Part shown: piece after piece, positions 1 to 11,486 of the stretch
Numbering within the stretch: position 1 is the stretch's first letter
Layout of the letters: every line of letters begins with the position of its first letter
The notes under the pieces: generated by a model
What the model was told of the DNA's origin: nothing
What the model saw: only the letters and a program-made list of their open reading frames with translations
Databases searched by the model: none
Translations under genes and position numbers: made by a program
NCBI RefSeq assembly: GCF_003058225.1
Contig: NZ_QBUG01000002.1
Coordinates: 620,001 to 684,000, forward strand
Origin: Promicromonospora sp. AC04
GTDB taxonomy: Bacteria; Actinomycetota; Actinomycetes; Actinomycetales; Cellulomonadaceae
Reading direction: 5' to 3'
Length of the DNA stretch: 64,000 bases

Positions 1-1540
1 CGACCGCCGTGAGCGCCGCCGACTGCTCGGCCGGCGCGTCCACGTAGGTCAGGGCGAGGCCCGGCACGAGGCCGAGCACCAGGAGTCCGGCCACCAGCGG
101 GGCCGCGACGAAACGCTCGCGCGCCTTGAGGTCGGGCAGGTCTTCGAGCCCTTCGGCCGGCGCACCGGTGAAGATCTTCTGGTAGGTCAGCAGCACGTAG
201 ACCGCGGCGAGCACCACGCCCGGGATCGCCGCGACGGTCCAGGCGGCCGAGCCGGCGGGGGCCCCGCCGAACGCGCCGATCAGCACCATGATCTCGCTGA
301 CGAACGTGGCCAGGCCCGGCAGCGACAGCGTCGCCAGACCCGCCACCAGGAACGTCCCGGCGAGCACCGGCGTGACCGACCGCAGGCCGCGGTAGTCCGT
401 GATCCGCTGCGACTTCTCCGGGTGCCGGGACACGAGGAACCCGGCCACCAGGAACAGCGCGCCGGTGGCGAGGCCGTGGTTGAGCATCATGAAGCTCGAC
501 CCGGCGGTACCCAGCGGCGTGAACGTGAAGATGCCCAGGATGATGAACCCGAAGTGGCTCACCGACGTCCAGCCGACCAGCCGCAGCAGGTCGGTCTGCA
601 TGATCGCCATGATCGCCCCGTACAGCACCGAGATCACGGCGAGCGCGATCACGAACGGCGCCGCCCAGCGGGACGCCTCCGGGAACAGCGGCAGGCACAG
701 GGTCAGCATCCCGAAGGTGCCTACCTTGTCCAGCACGCAGATCAGCAGGGTGGACGTGCCGGGGCTGGCGTTGCCCGCGACGTCGGGCAGCCAGCTGTGC
801 ACCGGGACCATCGGGGCCTTGATCGCGAAGGCGATGAAGAACCCGACGAACATGAGGCGCTCGGCAGTGGCGCCCAGGTCGACCCCGACGAGCTCGTCCA
901 CGAGGAATGCCCGGCTCGGGTCCACGCCGGCGCCGACCGCGAGGAAGTACAGCGCGATCACCGCGGCGAGCATGATCAGCCCGCCACCCAGGCTGAACAT
1001 CAGGAACTTCACGGCGGCCTGACGCCGTCCGGCGCCCTGCCCGAACCCGCCGATGAGGAAGTAGGCCGGGATCAGCATGGCCTCGAACAGCACGTAGAAC
1101 AGGAAGACGTCGCGGGCGCAGAACACCGCCACCATGAACGCCTCGAGCAGCAGCACGAGGCCGACGAACCGGCGCAGGCGCACCTCGTCCCGGCCCTGCT
1201 CCTGCCACGCGGCCAGCAGCACCAGCGGCACCAGCACCACGGCCAGCGCCACGAGCAGCAGGCCGACGCCGTCGACGCCCACCGCGTACGACGCGCCGAT
1301 CTGCGGGATCCACGGGTAGGTCGCCGCGAGCTGGTGCTCGGCGGCGGCGCCGGTGTCGAAGGCGGCGAACGCGCCGACGAGCAGCACCACCTCGACCAGC
1401 GAGAACAGGAGCGCCAGCGGGCGGGCGAGGCCCACCCCGGCGCTCGCGGAGCCGGTACGGGAACGACCGAGCGAGCCCAGCCCCACCACTGCCGCGCCGA
1501 CCAGCGGCCACGCGATGAGCGCGGTCAGCCAGGGAAACAT
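1..1540 (-). CDS. nuoM: NADH-quinone oxidoreductase subunit M (3' end beyond left edge)
   Basis: This is one of the three antiporter-like, proton-pumping membrane subunits of complex I. About 513 residues are visible; the C-terminus and nuoN would lie past the left edge. The protein is hydrophobic throughout. It has the LFEAMLIPAYFLIGG segment with the conserved glutamate near residue 153 and the KAPMVPVHSWLPDV segment with the conserved channel lysine, both hallmarks of NuoM. The ATG at 1540 has a GGAGGAG Shine-Dalgarno just upstream and follows the nuoL stop by 11 bp, so it is the last visible gene of the operon. Identity is secure; only the end is missing. Confidence 0.97.
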   Translation of the reverse strand, partial: MFPWLTALIAWPLVGAAVVGLGSLGRSRTGSASAGVGLARPLALLFSLVEVVLLVGAFAAFDTGAAAEHQLAATYPWIPQIGASYAVGVDGVGLLLVALAVVLVPLVLLAAWQEQGRDEVRLRRFVGLVLLLEAFMVAVFCARDVFLFYVLFEAMLIPAYFLIGGFGQGAGRRQAAVKFLMFSLGGGLIMLAAVIALYFLAVGAGVDPSRAFLVDELVGVDLGATAERLMFVGFFIAFAIKAPMVPVHSWLPDVAGNASPGTSTLLICVLDKVGTFGMLTLCLPLFPEASRWAAPFVIALAVISVLYGAIMAIMQTDLLRLVGWTSVSHFGFIILGIFTFTPLGTAGSSFMMLNHGLATGALFLVAGFLVSRHPEKSQRITDYRGLRSVTPVLAGTFLVAGLATLSLPGLATFVSEIMVLIGAFGGAPAGSAAWTVAAIPGVVLAAVYVLLTYQKIFTGAPAEGLEDLPDLKARERFVAAPLVAGLLVLGLVPGLALTYVDAPAEQSAALTAV

Positions 1541-1551
1541 CTCTCCTCCGA

Positions 1552-3507
1552 TCACTGGGCACCACCGAGGCCGACCACGAGCCAAGCGACGGCGGCGATC
1601 ACGAGGACGCCGCCCGCCATGCCCGCCGCGTACGAGCGGACGTACCCGCTCTGCGCCTTCCGGAACACCGCGCCGAACCACGACACGGCCTGCGGCAGCA
1701 CGCCCCAGCCGCGGTCGACGACGTCCCGGTCGCCCACCTGGACCAGGCGGGCCACGCCGTGCGCGGGCAGCACCACGAGGGTCTCGTTGGCTGCGTCCTG
1801 GTACAGGTCCCTGCGGGCCGCCCGGGTCAGGACGGAGCCGCGCGGCGCCTCCTCGGGAACGAGCTGGACCGCGTACATCCGGAACGCGAGCAGCGCCCCG
1901 AGGACCACGACCACGAGGGTGACGGTGATGATCACGGGGACGGGGAGCACCGGCTCGTGGTGCTCCGCTTGCCCCACCACCGGCTCCAGCCACGTGGTGA
2001 ACGTCCCGCCGATGCCGAGCACCGCGCCCAGGGCGGCGGAGCCGACGCCGAGGAACACCAGCGGCCACCACATCAGCGGCGAGCCCTCGTGCGGGTGCTG
2101 GCCCTCGGTCCAGCGCGGACGGCGTCCGCCGAACGTCATGAAGAACAGGCGGGTCATGTAGAACGCGGTGATCGCCGCACCGAGCACCGCGACCGTGCCG
2201 AACACCCAGGCCCGCCACGGCTGCCCCTCGACCGGGATGAACGCGGCCTCGATGATCCCGTCCTTCGACCAGAAGCCGGAGAACGGCGGGATCCCGAGGA
2301 TCGCCAGCCAGCCCAGGCCCATGGTGATCCACGTGATGGGCAGGAACCGCGACAGCCCGCCGAAGCGGCGCATGTCGGTCTGGTCGCTCATCGCGTGCAT
2401 CACCGAGCCGGCGCCGAGGAACAGCCCCGCCTTGAAGAAGCCGTGCGTGAGCAGGTGGAAGATCGCGAACGCATACCCGGCCGGGCCGAGACCCGCGGCG
2501 AGCATCATGTACCCGATCTGCGACATCGTGGAGGCGGCCAGCGCCTTCTTGATGTCGTCCTTCGCGGTACCCACCACGGCACCGAACAGCAGGGTGACGG
2601 CGCCGACGATGACCACGACGAGCTGCGCCGTCGGCGCCGCCTCGAGGATCGGGCCCGACCGCACCATGAGGTAGACGCCCGCGGTGACCATCGTTGCGGC
2701 GTGGATGAGCGCGGACACCGGCGTCGGGCCGGCCATCGCGTCACCCAGCCAGGCCTGCAGCGGGAACTGCGCCGACTTGCCGCACGCGGCGAGCAGGAGG
2801 CACAACCCGATGGCGGTGGCGGTGCCCGTGGAGATGAGCGCGCTCGCGGGCCCGGTCCCGTCCCCGGCTACGGCGGGCAGCACGTCCGCGAAGCGGACGC
2901 TGCCCACCGCCGAGAACATGAGCGCCATCGCCGCGATGAGGCCCATGTCGCCGATGCGGTTCATGACGAACGCCTTCTTGGCCGCCACCGCGTTCTCCCG
3001 GGCGGAGGGCCGCCCCGTGTCCCAGAACCCGATGAGCAGGTAGGACGCGAGACCCACGCCCTCCCAGCCCACGAAGAGCAGGAGGTAGGAGTCGGCGAGG
3101 ACCAGCGTCAGCATGGCCGCGACGAACAGGTTCAGGTAGGCGAAGAACCGGCGCCGGTGCGGGTCGTGGTCCATGTAGGCCACCGAGTACACGTGGATGA
3201 GCGTGCCCACGAAGGTCACGAGCATCACGAAGGTCAGGGACAGCGGGTCGAGCCGGATACCGAGGTCCACGTCGAGACCTCCCGCGGACAGCCACGTCCA
3301 CAGGTGGTGGTCGATGGAGCGCTCCTCGGCCGGCGTGCCGATCATGCGGAACATCAGGATGAAGCCGACGACCCCGGAGGCGGCCGAGGCCAGCACCCCG
3401 AGCCAGTGGCCCCAGCGGTCGGTGGCCTTGCCACCCAGCAGCAGGATCGCTGCGCCGATCAGCGGGAAGCCGATCAGCCAGGGGGCAAGCCCGATCACGT
3501 CGTTCAC
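1552..3507 (-). CDS. nuoL: NADH-quinone oxidoreductase subunit L
   Basis: This is the distal antiporter-like proton-pumping subunit of complex I, 651 aa, close to the usual family length. It is polytopic. The segment SYLLLFVGWEGVGLASYLL carries the conserved glutamate, and KSAQFPLQAWLGDAM followed by PTPVSALIHAATMVTAG carries the lysine and histidines of the proton channel. The C-terminal hydrophobic helix expected after the lateral amphipathic helix is present. It starts at GTG 3507 with a GGGGAG Shine-Dalgarno and lies 12 bp after the nuoK stop. It is co-transcribed with nuoK and nuoM. Confidence 0.98.
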   Translation of the reverse strand: MNDVIGLAPWLIGFPLIGAAILLLGGKATDRWGHWLGVLASAASGVVGFILMFRMIGTPAEERSIDHHLWTWLSAGGLDVDLGIRLDPLSLTFVMLVTFVGTLIHVYSVAYMDHDPHRRRFFAYLNLFVAAMLTLVLADSYLLLFVGWEGVGLASYLLIGFWDTGRPSARENAVAAKKAFVMNRIGDMGLIAAMALMFSAVGSVRFADVLPAVAGDGTGPASALISTGTATAIGLCLLLAACGKSAQFPLQAWLGDAMAGPTPVSALIHAATMVTAGVYLMVRSGPILEAAPTAQLVVVIVGAVTLLFGAVVGTAKDDIKKALAASTMSQIGYMMLAAGLGPAGYAFAIFHLLTHGFFKAGLFLGAGSVMHAMSDQTDMRRFGGLSRFLPITWITMGLGWLAILGIPPFSGFWSKDGIIEAAFIPVEGQPWRAWVFGTVAVLGAAITAFYMTRLFFMTFGGRRPRWTEGQHPHEGSPLMWWPLVFLGVGSAALGAVLGIGGTFTTWLEPVVGQAEHHEPVLPVPVIITVTLVVVVLGALLAFRMYAVQLVPEEAPRGSVLTRAARRDLYQDAANETLVVLPAHGVARLVQVGDRDVVDRGWGVLPQAVSWFGAVFRKAQSGYVRSYAAGMAGGVLVIAAVAWLVVGLGGAQ

Positions 3508-3519
3508 TTCTCTCCCCCT

Positions 3520-3819
3520 TCAGCCCTTGAGCAGGTTGACGTCGTCGACTGAGGCCGAGCGGCGAGTACGGAAGATCGTCACGATGATGGCCAGGCCGAC
3601 GACGACCTCGGCGGCGGCGACGACCATGACAAAAAAGGCGAGCACCTGGCCCGTCAGGTCGCCGTGCAGCCTGGCGAAGGTGACGAAGGCGAGATTGGTC
3701 GCGTTCAGCATGAGCTCCACGCCCATGAACACGACTATCGCGTTGCGGCGCAGGAGCACGGTCGTGGCCCCGATCGCGAAGAGCGCGGCGGCCAGGACCA
3801 CGTAGTTGGTGATGTCCAT
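3520..3819 (-). CDS. nuoK: NADH-quinone oxidoreductase subunit K
   Basis: A small three-helix membrane subunit of complex I, 99 aa, the standard length. Glutamates at about residues 35 ([15 protein letters not shown]) and 71 ([12 protein letters not shown]) correspond to the two essential membrane glutamates E36 and E72 of E. coli NuoK. The ATG at 3819 shares one base with the nuoJ stop (TGATG), so translation is probably coupled. A longer upstream extension of the frame exists, but it lies inside nuoJ and is not expected to be translated. Confidence 0.97.
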   Translation of the reverse strand: MDITNYVVLAAALFAIGATTVLLRRNAIVVFMGVELMLNATNLAFVTFARLHGDLTGQVLAFFVMVVAAAEVVVGLAIIVTIFRTRRSASVDDVNLLKG

Positions 3820-4613
3820 CAGGCGTCCCTCTCCGACTCGGGGGTGTGGACGAGCTCGTCCGCCGGGACGTGCGGCGCGGGCCGCTCCTGACCGCGGATG
3901 CGCAGCACGCGCGACACCGACTGCGGCACCTGCTCGCCGTCCGGCCCCAGCGCGGGCGTGTCCATCGCGTTGGACCGGGCGTAGACGCCGGGCGACGGCA
4001 GCGGGGTGAGCACGACGCCGTCGGGCAGCGCCTTGATGCGCGCGTCGGCCACCGACCGCTGGTTCTGCTTCGGCGTGAGCCGACGCCGGTGCGTGAGCAC
4101 CAGCGCGCCGACCGCAGCCGTCACGAGCAGTACACCAACGGCCTCCATGGCCACCACGTAGTCGCCGAACAGCACGCGGGCCAGGGCCTGCGGGTTGGCG
4201 ACGCCACCCGGGTCTCCCCCGTTCAGGCCGACGGCGGGCGGGAACGCCGCACGCGCCACGACGCTGCCGAGGACCACGGCGAGGCCGAGCCCGATGAGCA
4301 GGCCGATCCAGCGCTGCCCCCGGATGGTCTCGGTGAGCGAGTCGGACGCGTCGACGCCGACGAGCATCAGCACGAACAGGAACAGCATCATCACGGCGCC
4401 CGTGTACACCACCACCTGGACGACGCCGAGGAACGGCGCCTCCTGCGCGATGTACAGGACGGCCATGCTGACCATGACGAACACGAGGCACATCGCCGCG
4501 TGCACCGCCCGCTTCACGAACAGCAGGCCCAGCGCGGCGAGGACCATGAGCGGCGCGATCACCCAGAACAGGACGGTCTCGCCGGTCGAGATCACCAGGC
4601 CGGCGGGGTTCAT
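3819..4613 (-). CDS. nuoJ: NADH-quinone oxidoreductase subunit J
   Basis: A membrane subunit of complex I, 264 aa. Five transmembrane helices occupy the first ~165 residues, including the [21 protein letters not shown] helix with its conserved pi-bulge region. A hydrophilic tail of about 95 residues follows, longer than in E. coli but common in actinobacteria. It starts at ATG 4613, overlapping the nuoI stop by 4 bp (ATGA), and its own stop overlaps nuoK by one base. Confidence 0.97.
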   Translation of the reverse strand: MNPAGLVISTGETVLFWVIAPLMVLAALGLLFVKRAVHAAMCLVFVMVSMAVLYIAQEAPFLGVVQVVVYTGAVMMLFLFVLMLVGVDASDSLTETIRGQRWIGLLIGLGLAVVLGSVVARAAFPPAVGLNGGDPGGVANPQALARVLFGDYVVAMEAVGVLLVTAAVGALVLTHRRRLTPKQNQRSVADARIKALPDGVVLTPLPSPGVYARSNAMDTPALGPDGEQVPQSVSRVLRIRGQERPAPHVPADELVHTPESERDA

Positions 4614-5440
4614 GCGGTCACCTCCGACCCGGTGCCCGAGCCGGCCGGGACCCGCACCGACCCGACGGCGGCTGCGCCCGCGGACTTCTCGGCGGGGCCG
4701 GGGCCCTCGTCCGGGCGCAGCTGGTGCTGCCGCAGGGTGGGCGCGGGCGCGCTGCCCGAGGCCACCGCGGAGGCGGCGTCCAGCGTCTCGTCGTCCGGCC
4801 GGTGCTCGCGGACCCAGTCGACCTGCGCCGCCGTCGGGCCCAGGACGTCACCGCTGTAGTAGTTGGTGTCCGTCGTGCCCTCCACCATGGGGTGGGGTGC
4901 GGCGAGCATGCCCTCGGAGAGCGGGGCCAGCAGGTCCTGCTTCTCGTAGATCATGCCCGCGCGGGTCTTGCCGGCCAGCTCGAAGTCGTTCGTCATGGTC
5001 AGCGCCCGCGTGGGGCAGGCCTCGATGCACAGCCCGCAGAAGATGCAGCGCAGATAGTTGATCTGGTAGACGACGCCGTAGCGCTCGCCGGGGCTCATGT
5101 GGGCCCCCTGGGAGTCGTCCGCGTTCACCTGGAGGCCCGCGTTCTCCGGCAGGGCCGCGTTGGACGCGCCCTCCACGTAGATCGCGTCCGCCGGGCACGC
5201 CCAGGCGCACAGCTCGCAGCCGATGCACTTCTCCAGCCCGTCGGCGTACCGGTTGAGCTGGTGACGGCCGTGGAACCGGCGCTGGGGCGGCACCTTCTCG
5301 CGCGGGTACTGCTCAGTGACCGTGGGCCTGAACATCGACGACAGCGTCACGCCGAAGCCCGCGACGGGGGCGAAGAGCTCCCCGATGGGTCCCGGCTTGG
5401 GCCGCAGGGGCTGGTACTCGCCCGACTTTCGCTCACTCAC
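4610..5440 (-). CDS. nuoI: NADH-quinone oxidoreductase subunit I (two 4Fe-4S clusters)
   Basis: This is the ferredoxin-like subunit of complex I that carries clusters N6a and N6b, passing electrons from NuoG towards NuoB and the quinone site. Two canonical motifs are present: [12 protein letters not shown] (cysteines 72, 75, 78, 82) and [12 protein letters not shown] (132, 135, 138, 142). At 276 aa it is much longer than the ~180 aa E. coli protein. The extra length is an acidic, low-complexity C-terminal tail, as in other actinobacteria. It overlaps the nuoH stop by 8 bp and nuoJ by 4 bp. Confidence 0.97.
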   Translation of the reverse strand: MSERKSGEYQPLRPKPGPIGELFAPVAGFGVTLSSMFRPTVTEQYPREKVPPQRRFHGRHQLNRYADGLEKCIGCELCAWACPADAIYVEGASNAALPENAGLQVNADDSQGAHMSPGERYGVVYQINYLRCIFCGLCIEACPTRALTMTNDFELAGKTRAGMIYEKQDLLAPLSEGMLAAPHPMVEGTTDTNYYSGDVLGPTAAQVDWVREHRPDDETLDAASAVASGSAPAPTLRQHQLRPDEGPGPAEKSAGAAAVGSVRVPAGSGTGSEVTA

Positions 5441-6731
5441 CGTGGACCTCCTTTCCGAACCGCTTGGACGGGGGCAGCTTCTCGCCGGGCAGCGGCGGCA
5501 CCGGGAACCCGCCGGCGAAGGCGTCGACGGGCTCCTTCTCCTTGCCGGCGCCCGGTGGCGCCTCCTTCTTCTCCGGCCAGAACCACATGACCGCGATGAA
5601 GACGACGGCGGTCCCGATGATCACCGGGATGAACTGCTGGTAGGAGACCTCCTGCACGCGCTGCAGCCACTGCACGACGGCGAGCACGACGACCCAGGCC
5701 AGTGCGACGGGGATGAGGACCTTCCAGCCGAAGACCATGAACTGGTCGTAGCGCAGGCGCAGCAGCGTGCCGCGCACCCACACGAAGACGAACATGACGG
5801 CCCAGAGCTTCACGAGGAACCAGATGACGGGCAGCCAGCCCTCGTTGAGGGCGCCGCCCAGGAAGCCGTCGGGCACCGGTGCCCGCCAGCCGCCCAGGAA
5901 GAGCGTGACGCAGACCGCCGAGACGTTGAGCATGTTGATGTACTCCGCCAGGAAGAACCAGGCGAACTTCATCGACGAGTACTCGGTCATGTAGCCGGAG
6001 ACCAGCTCGCCCTCGGCCTCGGGGAGGTCGAACGGCAGGCGGTTGGTCTCGCCGATCATCGAGATCACGTAGATCACGAAGGCCGGCGCGAGCGGGATGA
6101 ACCACCAGATCTGCGTCTGGCTGGACACGATCTGCGACGTCGACATCGACCCGGCCATGATGAACACGCTCACCAGCGACAGGCCCATCGCGAGCTCGTA
6201 GCTGATCACCTGCGCCGTCGAGCGGACCGAGCCGAGCAGCGGGTAGGTGGAGCCGGAGGCCCAGCCGCCCAGCACGATGCCGTACACCCCGAGCGAGGCG
6301 GCGGCCAGCACGTACAGCACCGCCACCGGGAAGTCGGTGAGCTGCGCCGGGGTGGTCCAGTCCGTCCAGGGGAACGGCAGGCTCGGCCCGAACGGGATGA
6401 CGGCGAACACGAGCAGCGAGCAGAACACCGAGATCATCGGCGCCAGCAGGTACACGAACCGGTCGGCCCGCGTGACCGTCAGGTCCTCCTTGAGCAGGAG
6501 CTTCATGGCGTCCGCGAGCGACTGGAGCAGGCCGAACGGCCCGTGCCAGTTGGGGCCGGGGCGCACCTGCATGCGCGCCACGACCTTGCGCTCGAACCAG
6601 ATCGCGAAGAGCACGCTGGTCAGCAGGAACACGACGATCAGCACGGCCTTCACGATGGAGGCCCAGATGGTCTCCTGCGAGAAGTCGGCGGCGACGCCGG
6701 GTGCGGCCTCGGCCAGGATCAGCGGGTTCAT
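5433..6731 (-). CDS. nuoH: NADH-quinone oxidoreductase subunit H
   Basis: The membrane subunit that forms the quinone-binding tunnel of complex I together with NuoB and NuoD. It has 432 aa with about eight or nine hydrophobic helices. The highly conserved stretch [20 protein letters not shown] is present, as is the early segment [21 protein letters not shown] basic, soluble C-terminal extension of ~50 residues follows the last helix, typical of actinobacterial NuoH. It starts at ATG 6731, overlapping the nuoG stop by 4 bp. Confidence 0.98.
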   Translation of the reverse strand: MNPLILAEAAPGVAADFSQETIWASIVKAVLIVVFLLTSVLFAIWFERKVVARMQVRPGPNWHGPFGLLQSLADAMKLLLKEDLTVTRADRFVYLLAPMISVFCSLLVFAVIPFGPSLPFPWTDWTTPAQLTDFPVAVLYVLAAASLGVYGIVLGGWASGSTYPLLGSVRSTAQVISYELAMGLSLVSVFIMAGSMSTSQIVSSQTQIWWFIPLAPAFVIYVISMIGETNRLPFDLPEAEGELVSGYMTEYSSMKFAWFFLAEYINMLNVSAVCVTLFLGGWRAPVPDGFLGGALNEGWLPVIWFLVKLWAVMFVFVWVRGTLLRLRYDQFMVFGWKVLIPVALAWVVVLAVVQWLQRVQEVSYQQFIPVIIGTAVVFIAVMWFWPEKKEAPPGAGKEKEPVDAFAGGFPVPPLPGEKLPPSKRFGKEVHGE

Positions 6732-9322
6732 CGAGCTTCCCTTTCCAGGCGTCCGGCGACGGGAGCGGTGACCGTCACGAGGTCACCCGCGGCCGCGCCG
6801 AGCGAGTCGTGCACGCGCGAGCCGGCGGAGGCGAGCGGCAGCCACACGACGCCGTCGACCATCTGGTCGGTCACCGCCGCGGGCACCTGGACGGCGCCGC
6901 GCGGCGTGCTGACGGTGACCGTGCCGCCGTCGGACACCCCGAAGCCGGCCGCCGTGGCGGCGGACATGCGGGCCACTGCCTGCTTGGCCGTGCCGGCGAG
7001 GAACTGCTCGCCGTCCTGGCCACGGCCGGCGTCGAGCTGGAGGCGCCAGGTGGCGAGCACCGCCTGCCCGGGCAGGACGGCGGGCGGGCCGGCCGGGGCG
7101 CTCTCCTGGACCGCCACCCGCTCCCCGTCCCACGCGCTGCGCTGGGTCATCGCGATGGAGAGGTGGGCCTCGGCCGGCGAGGCCGCCTGCAGGTCCACCC
7201 CGAGCTGCTGGGCCAGCACGTGCAGCACGCGGTGGTCGGGCAGCGCGCTCGACTCGAGCGCGGCGCCGAAGGACCGCACGCGGCCCTCCCAGTTCCAGTA
7301 CGAGCCGGCACGCTCGACGGGCGGCGCGACGGGCAGCACGACGTCGGCCCGGTCGGTCACCTCCGAGGTCCGCACCTCCAGGCTCACCACGAACCCGGCC
7401 GCGTCGAGGGCCGCACGTGCGGCGGCGGGGTCGGGCAGGTCGGCGAGCTCGACGCCGCCGACGATCGCCCCGCCCAGCGCACCCGACGCGAGCGCGCCGA
7501 GGATGCCTGCGGTGTCGCGGCCCGGAGTGCCCGGGATCGCCGCGCCCCAGGCCTGCGCGACCTGGGCGCGTGCGGCGGGGTCGGCGACCGGGCGTCCGCC
7601 CGGCAGGAGGTCGGGCAGCAGGCCCGCCTCGACGCCGCCGCGCTCGCCCGCACGGCGCGGGATCCACGCGAGCCGTGCACCGGTCGCGCGCGCGAGCCCG
7701 AGGGCCGCGGCGTACGCGCCGGGCGAGCCCGCGAGGCGCTCGCCCACGAGGATCACGGCGCCCGGCTGGGCCAGGGCGCTGGCGTCGATGTCCGACGTCG
7801 GCGCGTCCGCCGGGAGCAGACCGCCGGCCAGGCTGGTGGTCAGGCTGGTCAGCCACTCGGCCTCGGTGCCGGGCGCGGCCGGCAGCAGCGTGCCGTCCAT
7901 GCGGAGCAGGCCGCGGGTGGCGTAGGGAGCGACAGAGAAGACCTTGGTCCTCGCCTTCCCCTGCGCCCCCTTGCGCAGCCTGAGGAACGTGATGCCCGCC
8001 TCCTCCTCGGCCTCCAGGCCGACGAGCAGCACCGCGGGCGCCTGCTCCAGGTCGCCGAACGTCACGCCGACGCCCGAACCGGCCACGGCGTGGCCCAGGA
8101 ACGCGGCCTCCTCGGCGGAGTGCACCCGCACCCGCTGGTCGACGTCGTTGGTGCCGAGCGCCGTGCGGGCGAAGCGCGACCACGCGAAGGCGTCCTCGAC
8201 GGTGAGGCGGCCGCCCGGCAGCACGCCGACGCCGCCGTTCTCCTTCGCCTTGGCCAGCCCGGCCGCGGCGATCTCGAGCGCCTCGACCCAGGACGCGGGG
8301 CGCAGCTCGCCGCCCTCGCGGACGAGCGGGGTCGTGATGCGGTCCGGCGCGGACTGCCACGTGAACGCGAAGCGGTCCTTGTCGGTGATCCACTCCTCGT
8401 TCACCACCGGGTCCTCGCCGGAGAGCCGGCGCAGCACCTGGCCGCGGCGGTGGTCGATGCGGATCGCGGAGCCGCACGAGTCGTGCTCGGCGATGCTCTC
8501 GGTGCTGACCAGGTCGAACGGGCGCGACCGGAACCGGTAGCCCGCGCCCGTGAGCGCGCCCACCGGGCAGATCTGCACGGTGTTGCCGGAGTAGTAGGAG
8601 GAGAACGGCCGCCCGGAGGTGTCGGTGGTGGCCTCTCCGACCGGGCGGTCGACGGGCCCCGTGCTGGACGCGGCCCCGGCGAACCCGAGCACGTCCTCGT
8701 CGAACCGGCCGATCTGCTGGTGCGCGCCGCGGTCCTGCAGCGCGATGAACGCGTCGCCCGCGATCTCCTCGCTGAACCGGGTGCAGCGCTGGCACAGCAC
8801 GCAGCGCTCGCGGTCCAGCAGGATCTGCGTGGACAGCGCGATGGGCTTGGGGAAGGTGCGCTTGACGTCGACGAACCGCGTCTCGGGCCGGCCGTTCGAC
8901 ATCGCCTGGTTCTGCAGGGGGCACTCGCCGCCCTTGTCGCACACCGGGCAGTCCAGCGGGTGGTTCATGAGCAGCAGCTCCATGACCCCCTGCTGCGCCT
9001 TGTCGGCGACGGCCGAGGTGTGCTGCGTCTTGACGATCATGCCGGGCGCGACGGTCATGGTGCAGGACGCCTGCGGCTTCGGCATCGGCCGCACGTTGCC
9101 CTCGCGGTCCGGCATCGAGACCTCGACGAGGCACTGCCGGCAGGCGCCCGCGGGCGCCAGGAGCGGGTGGTCGCAGAACCGCGGGATCTGGATGCCCGCC
9201 TGCTCGGCGGCGCGGATGATCAGCGTGCCCTTGGGCACGCTCACCTCGGTGCCGTCGATGGTGAAGGTGACCAGCTCGACCGGTGCGGCCTCGGTCTTGG
9301 GGTTGTTGGTGGTGACGGTCAT
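6728..9322 (-). CDS. nuoG: NADH-quinone oxidoreductase subunit G
   Basis: The large Fe-S subunit of the NADH-dehydrogenase arm, 864 aa. The N-terminal 2Fe-2S ferredoxin domain has [15 protein letters not shown] with a further cysteine in QASC. It is followed by the histidine/cysteine-ligated 4Fe-4S region ([17 protein letters not shown]) and CVLCQRC, and later QICPVG. The remainder is a molybdopterin-oxidoreductase-like domain starting near [10 protein letters not shown]. As in other NuoG proteins this domain is structural and no Mo cofactor is expected. ATG 9322 shares one base with the nuoF stop. Confidence 0.97.
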   Translation of the reverse strand: MTVTTNNPKTEAAPVELVTFTIDGTEVSVPKGTLIIRAAEQAGIQIPRFCDHPLLAPAGACRQCLVEVSMPDREGNVRPMPKPQASCTMTVAPGMIVKTQHTSAVADKAQQGVMELLLMNHPLDCPVCDKGGECPLQNQAMSNGRPETRFVDVKRTFPKPIALSTQILLDRERCVLCQRCTRFSEEIAGDAFIALQDRGAHQQIGRFDEDVLGFAGAASSTGPVDRPVGEATTDTSGRPFSSYYSGNTVQICPVGALTGAGYRFRSRPFDLVSTESIAEHDSCGSAIRIDHRRGQVLRRLSGEDPVVNEEWITDKDRFAFTWQSAPDRITTPLVREGGELRPASWVEALEIAAAGLAKAKENGGVGVLPGGRLTVEDAFAWSRFARTALGTNDVDQRVRVHSAEEAAFLGHAVAGSGVGVTFGDLEQAPAVLLVGLEAEEEAGITFLRLRKGAQGKARTKVFSVAPYATRGLLRMDGTLLPAAPGTEAEWLTSLTTSLAGGLLPADAPTSDIDASALAQPGAVILVGERLAGSPGAYAAALGLARATGARLAWIPRRAGERGGVEAGLLPDLLPGGRPVADPAARAQVAQAWGAAIPGTPGRDTAGILGALASGALGGAIVGGVELADLPDPAAARAALDAAGFVVSLEVRTSEVTDRADVVLPVAPPVERAGSYWNWEGRVRSFGAALESSALPDHRVLHVLAQQLGVDLQAASPAEAHLSIAMTQRSAWDGERVAVQESAPAGPPAVLPGQAVLATWRLQLDAGRGQDGEQFLAGTAKQAVARMSAATAAGFGVSDGGTVTVSTPRGAVQVPAAVTDQMVDGVVWLPLASAGSRVHDSLGAAAGDLVTVTAPVAGRLEREAR

Positions 9323-10668
9323 CAGTGACCTCCGGCGCCGGCACCCGCGAGGGTGCCCGGTGTCCGTGTCTTGGGGGTGTACGGGAAGAGCGCCGACGCG
9401 CTCGGGTCGAACGGGCAGCCGTGACTGTCGATGTGCGCCTGGTACTCGTCGCGGAACAGCTCGACGCTGGAGGTGATCGGCGAGACGGCGCCGTCGCCCA
9501 GCGCGCAGAACGCCCGGCCCAGGATGTTGTCGCACAGGTCGACCAGCAGCTCGAGGTCGCCGTCCTGCCCCGCGCCGTCCTCGATGCGGTGCAGCACCTG
9601 CTTGAGCCAGTAGGTGCCCTCGCGGCAGGGTGTGCACTTGCCGCACGACTCGTGCGCGTAGAAGTCGGTCCACCGGGTCGCCGCCCGGACCACGCACACC
9701 GTCTCGTCGAAGATCTGCAGCGCGCGCGTGCCGAGCATCGACCCGGCGGCGCCGACAGACTCGTAGTCGAGCGGGACGTCCAGGTGCTCCTGCGTGAAGA
9801 TCGGCGTGGACGAGCCGCCCGGGGTCCAGAACTTCAGCTCGTGCCCCGCGCGGACGCCGCCCGCCAGGTCGAGCAGCTCGCGCAGCGTGATGCCGAGCGG
9901 TGCCTCGTACTGGCCGGGCCTGGTGACGTGCCCCGACAGGGAGAACAGGCCGTGGCCCTGCGACTTCTCCGTGCCCATCGAGGAGAACCAGTCGGCGCCG
10001 TTGGCGACGATCGCGGGGACCGACGCGATCGACTCCACGTTGTTCACCACCGTGGGCCGCGCGTACAGGCCGGCGACGGCGGGGAACGGCGGCTTGAGCC
10101 GGGGCTGGCCGCGCAGGCCCTCCAGCGAGTCGAGCAGCGCCGTCTCCTCGCCGCAGATGTAGGCGCCGGCGCCGGCGTGCACCGTGACGTCGAGGTCGAA
10201 GCCCGAGCCCTGGATGTTCTTGCCCAGGTAGCCCGCCTTGTACGCCTCCTCGACGGCGTTCAGCAGCCGCCGGTAGACGTGCAGCACCTCGCCGCGCACG
10301 TAGATGAACGCGTGGTCGCAGCCGATCGCGAAGCTCGTGATCGCCACGCCCTCGATCAGGTGCTGGGGGCTGGCGAGCATGAGCGGGATGTCCTTGCAGG
10401 TGCCCGGCTCGGACTCGTCCGCGTTGACGACCAGGTACCGCGGGCCGCCGTCGGGCGGGGGCAGGAAGCCCCACTTCATGCCCGTGGGGAAGCCTGCGCC
10501 GCCGCGGCCGCGCAGGCCGGAGTCCTTCACCGTCTGCACCAGGGCGGCCGGGTCCATCGTCAGGGCCTTCTTGAGGCCGGCGTACCCGCCGGCACGCTCG
10601 TAGGTGGCCAGGCGCCAGGAACGGTCCTTGTCCCAGGTGTCGGTCAGGACGGGGGTCAGCGTGGTCAC
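9322..10668 (-). CDS. nuoF: NADH-quinone oxidoreductase subunit F (FMN and NADH site)
   Basis: The flavoprotein that oxidises NADH in complex I, 448 aa, the normal size. [16 protein letters not shown] is the FMN/NADH-binding glycine-rich loop. The C-terminal [13 protein letters not shown], with a later cysteine in [10 protein letters not shown], ligates cluster N3. The start is taken as GTG 10668, which reads into the [10 protein letters not shown]-terminus. It overlaps the nuoE stop by 4 bp (GTGA). The frame stays open further upstream, but only opposite the nuoE reading frame. Confidence 0.97.
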   Translation of the reverse strand: MTTLTPVLTDTWDKDRSWRLATYERAGGYAGLKKALTMDPAALVQTVKDSGLRGRGGAGFPTGMKWGFLPPPDGGPRYLVVNADESEPGTCKDIPLMLASPQHLIEGVAITSFAIGCDHAFIYVRGEVLHVYRRLLNAVEEAYKAGYLGKNIQGSGFDLDVTVHAGAGAYICGEETALLDSLEGLRGQPRLKPPFPAVAGLYARPTVVNNVESIASVPAIVANGADWFSSMGTEKSQGHGLFSLSGHVTRPGQYEAPLGITLRELLDLAGGVRAGHELKFWTPGGSSTPIFTQEHLDVPLDYESVGAAGSMLGTRALQIFDETVCVVRAATRWTDFYAHESCGKCTPCREGTYWLKQVLHRIEDGAGQDGDLELLVDLCDNILGRAFCALGDGAVSPITSSVELFRDEYQAHIDSHGCPFDPSASALFPYTPKTRTPGTLAGAGAGGH

Positions 10669-11486
10669 TTCGCGTCCTCTCCGGGCTTCTTGTCCTTGCC
10701 GACCGCGGTGTCCGACGGCGTCGCCGCGGGGCGCTCGGCGGAGGAGCCGGGCTTGCCGACGGGCCCGGTCTCGACCGGCTCGACCGGCTCTCCGGCCTGC
10801 CCGGACGACGGCGCCGTCCAGCCGCGCTCGCGCGCGATCTTGAGCCCCGCGAGCGTCGGCTCGCCCGCGCCGACGCCCTCGTCGGCGCGGCCGTCGGGGA
10901 ACCCGGCCAGGATGCGGCTCATCTGCTTGAACGAGCACACCGACGCGGCGCCCCGGGTCGGGACGACGTCGTCCCCGAGGCGCAGCTTGTCCGCGAGCGC
11001 CGTCGCCGTCTCGGGCGTCTGGTTGTCGAAGAACTCCCAGTTGACCATCACGACGGGTGCGTAGTCGCAGGCGGCGTTGCACTCGATGCGTTCCAGGGTG
11101 ATGGCGCCGTCGTCGGTGGTCTCGTCGTGGCCCACGCCGAGGTGGTCGCTGAGCTCGTCGAAGATCGCGTCGCCGCCCATCACCGCGCACAGCGTGTTGG
11201 TGCACACGCCGACGGTGTAGGTGCCGTTGGGGTGCCGCTTGTACTGGGTGTAGAAGGTGGCGACGGCGGAGACCTCAGCGGCAGTGATGCCGAGCGTCTC
11301 GGCGCAGAACAGGATGCCGTCGCGGCTCACGTACCCGTCGACCGACTGCACGAGGTGCAGCATCGGCAGCAGGCCGGACCTCGGGTCCGGGTAGCGGGCC
11401 ATGATCGCCGTGGCGTCGGCGGTCAGGGACGCGACGGTCTCGGCGTCGTAGCCGGTCTTCGTGGCCGCCTGCGGATCTGCGGTCAT
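10665..11486 (-). CDS. nuoE: NADH-quinone oxidoreductase subunit E
   Basis: The thioredoxin-fold 2Fe-2S subunit (cluster N1a), 273 aa. The four cysteines are visible in [12 protein letters not shown] and in [16 protein letters not shown]. About 90 residues of disordered, charged tail follow the fold. The tail includes a [13 protein letters not shown] stretch whose DNA resembles a short sequence also found at the end of resB (see findings). ATG 11486 overlaps the nuoD stop by 4 bp. Confidence 0.96.
   Translation of the reverse strand: MTADPQAATKTGYDAETVASLTADATAIMARYPDPRSGLLPMLHLVQSVDGYVSRDGILFCAETLGITAAEVSAVATFYTQYKRHPNGTYTVGVCTNTLCAVMGGDAIFDELSDHLGVGHDETTDDGAITLERIECNAACDYAPVVMVNWEFFDNQTPETATALADKLRLGDDVVPTRGAASVCSFKQMSRILAGFPDGRADEGVGAGEPTLAGLKIARERGWTAPSSGQAGEPVEPVETGPVGKPGSSAERPAATPSDTAVGKDKKPGEDAK

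Noticed and set aside
399-7925. Very long open frames on the plus strand opposite the nuo genes
   Set aside because: They follow from the high GC third positions of the real minus-strand genes; their translations are Arg/His/Gly/Glu-rich with no recognisable domain or ribosome-binding site.
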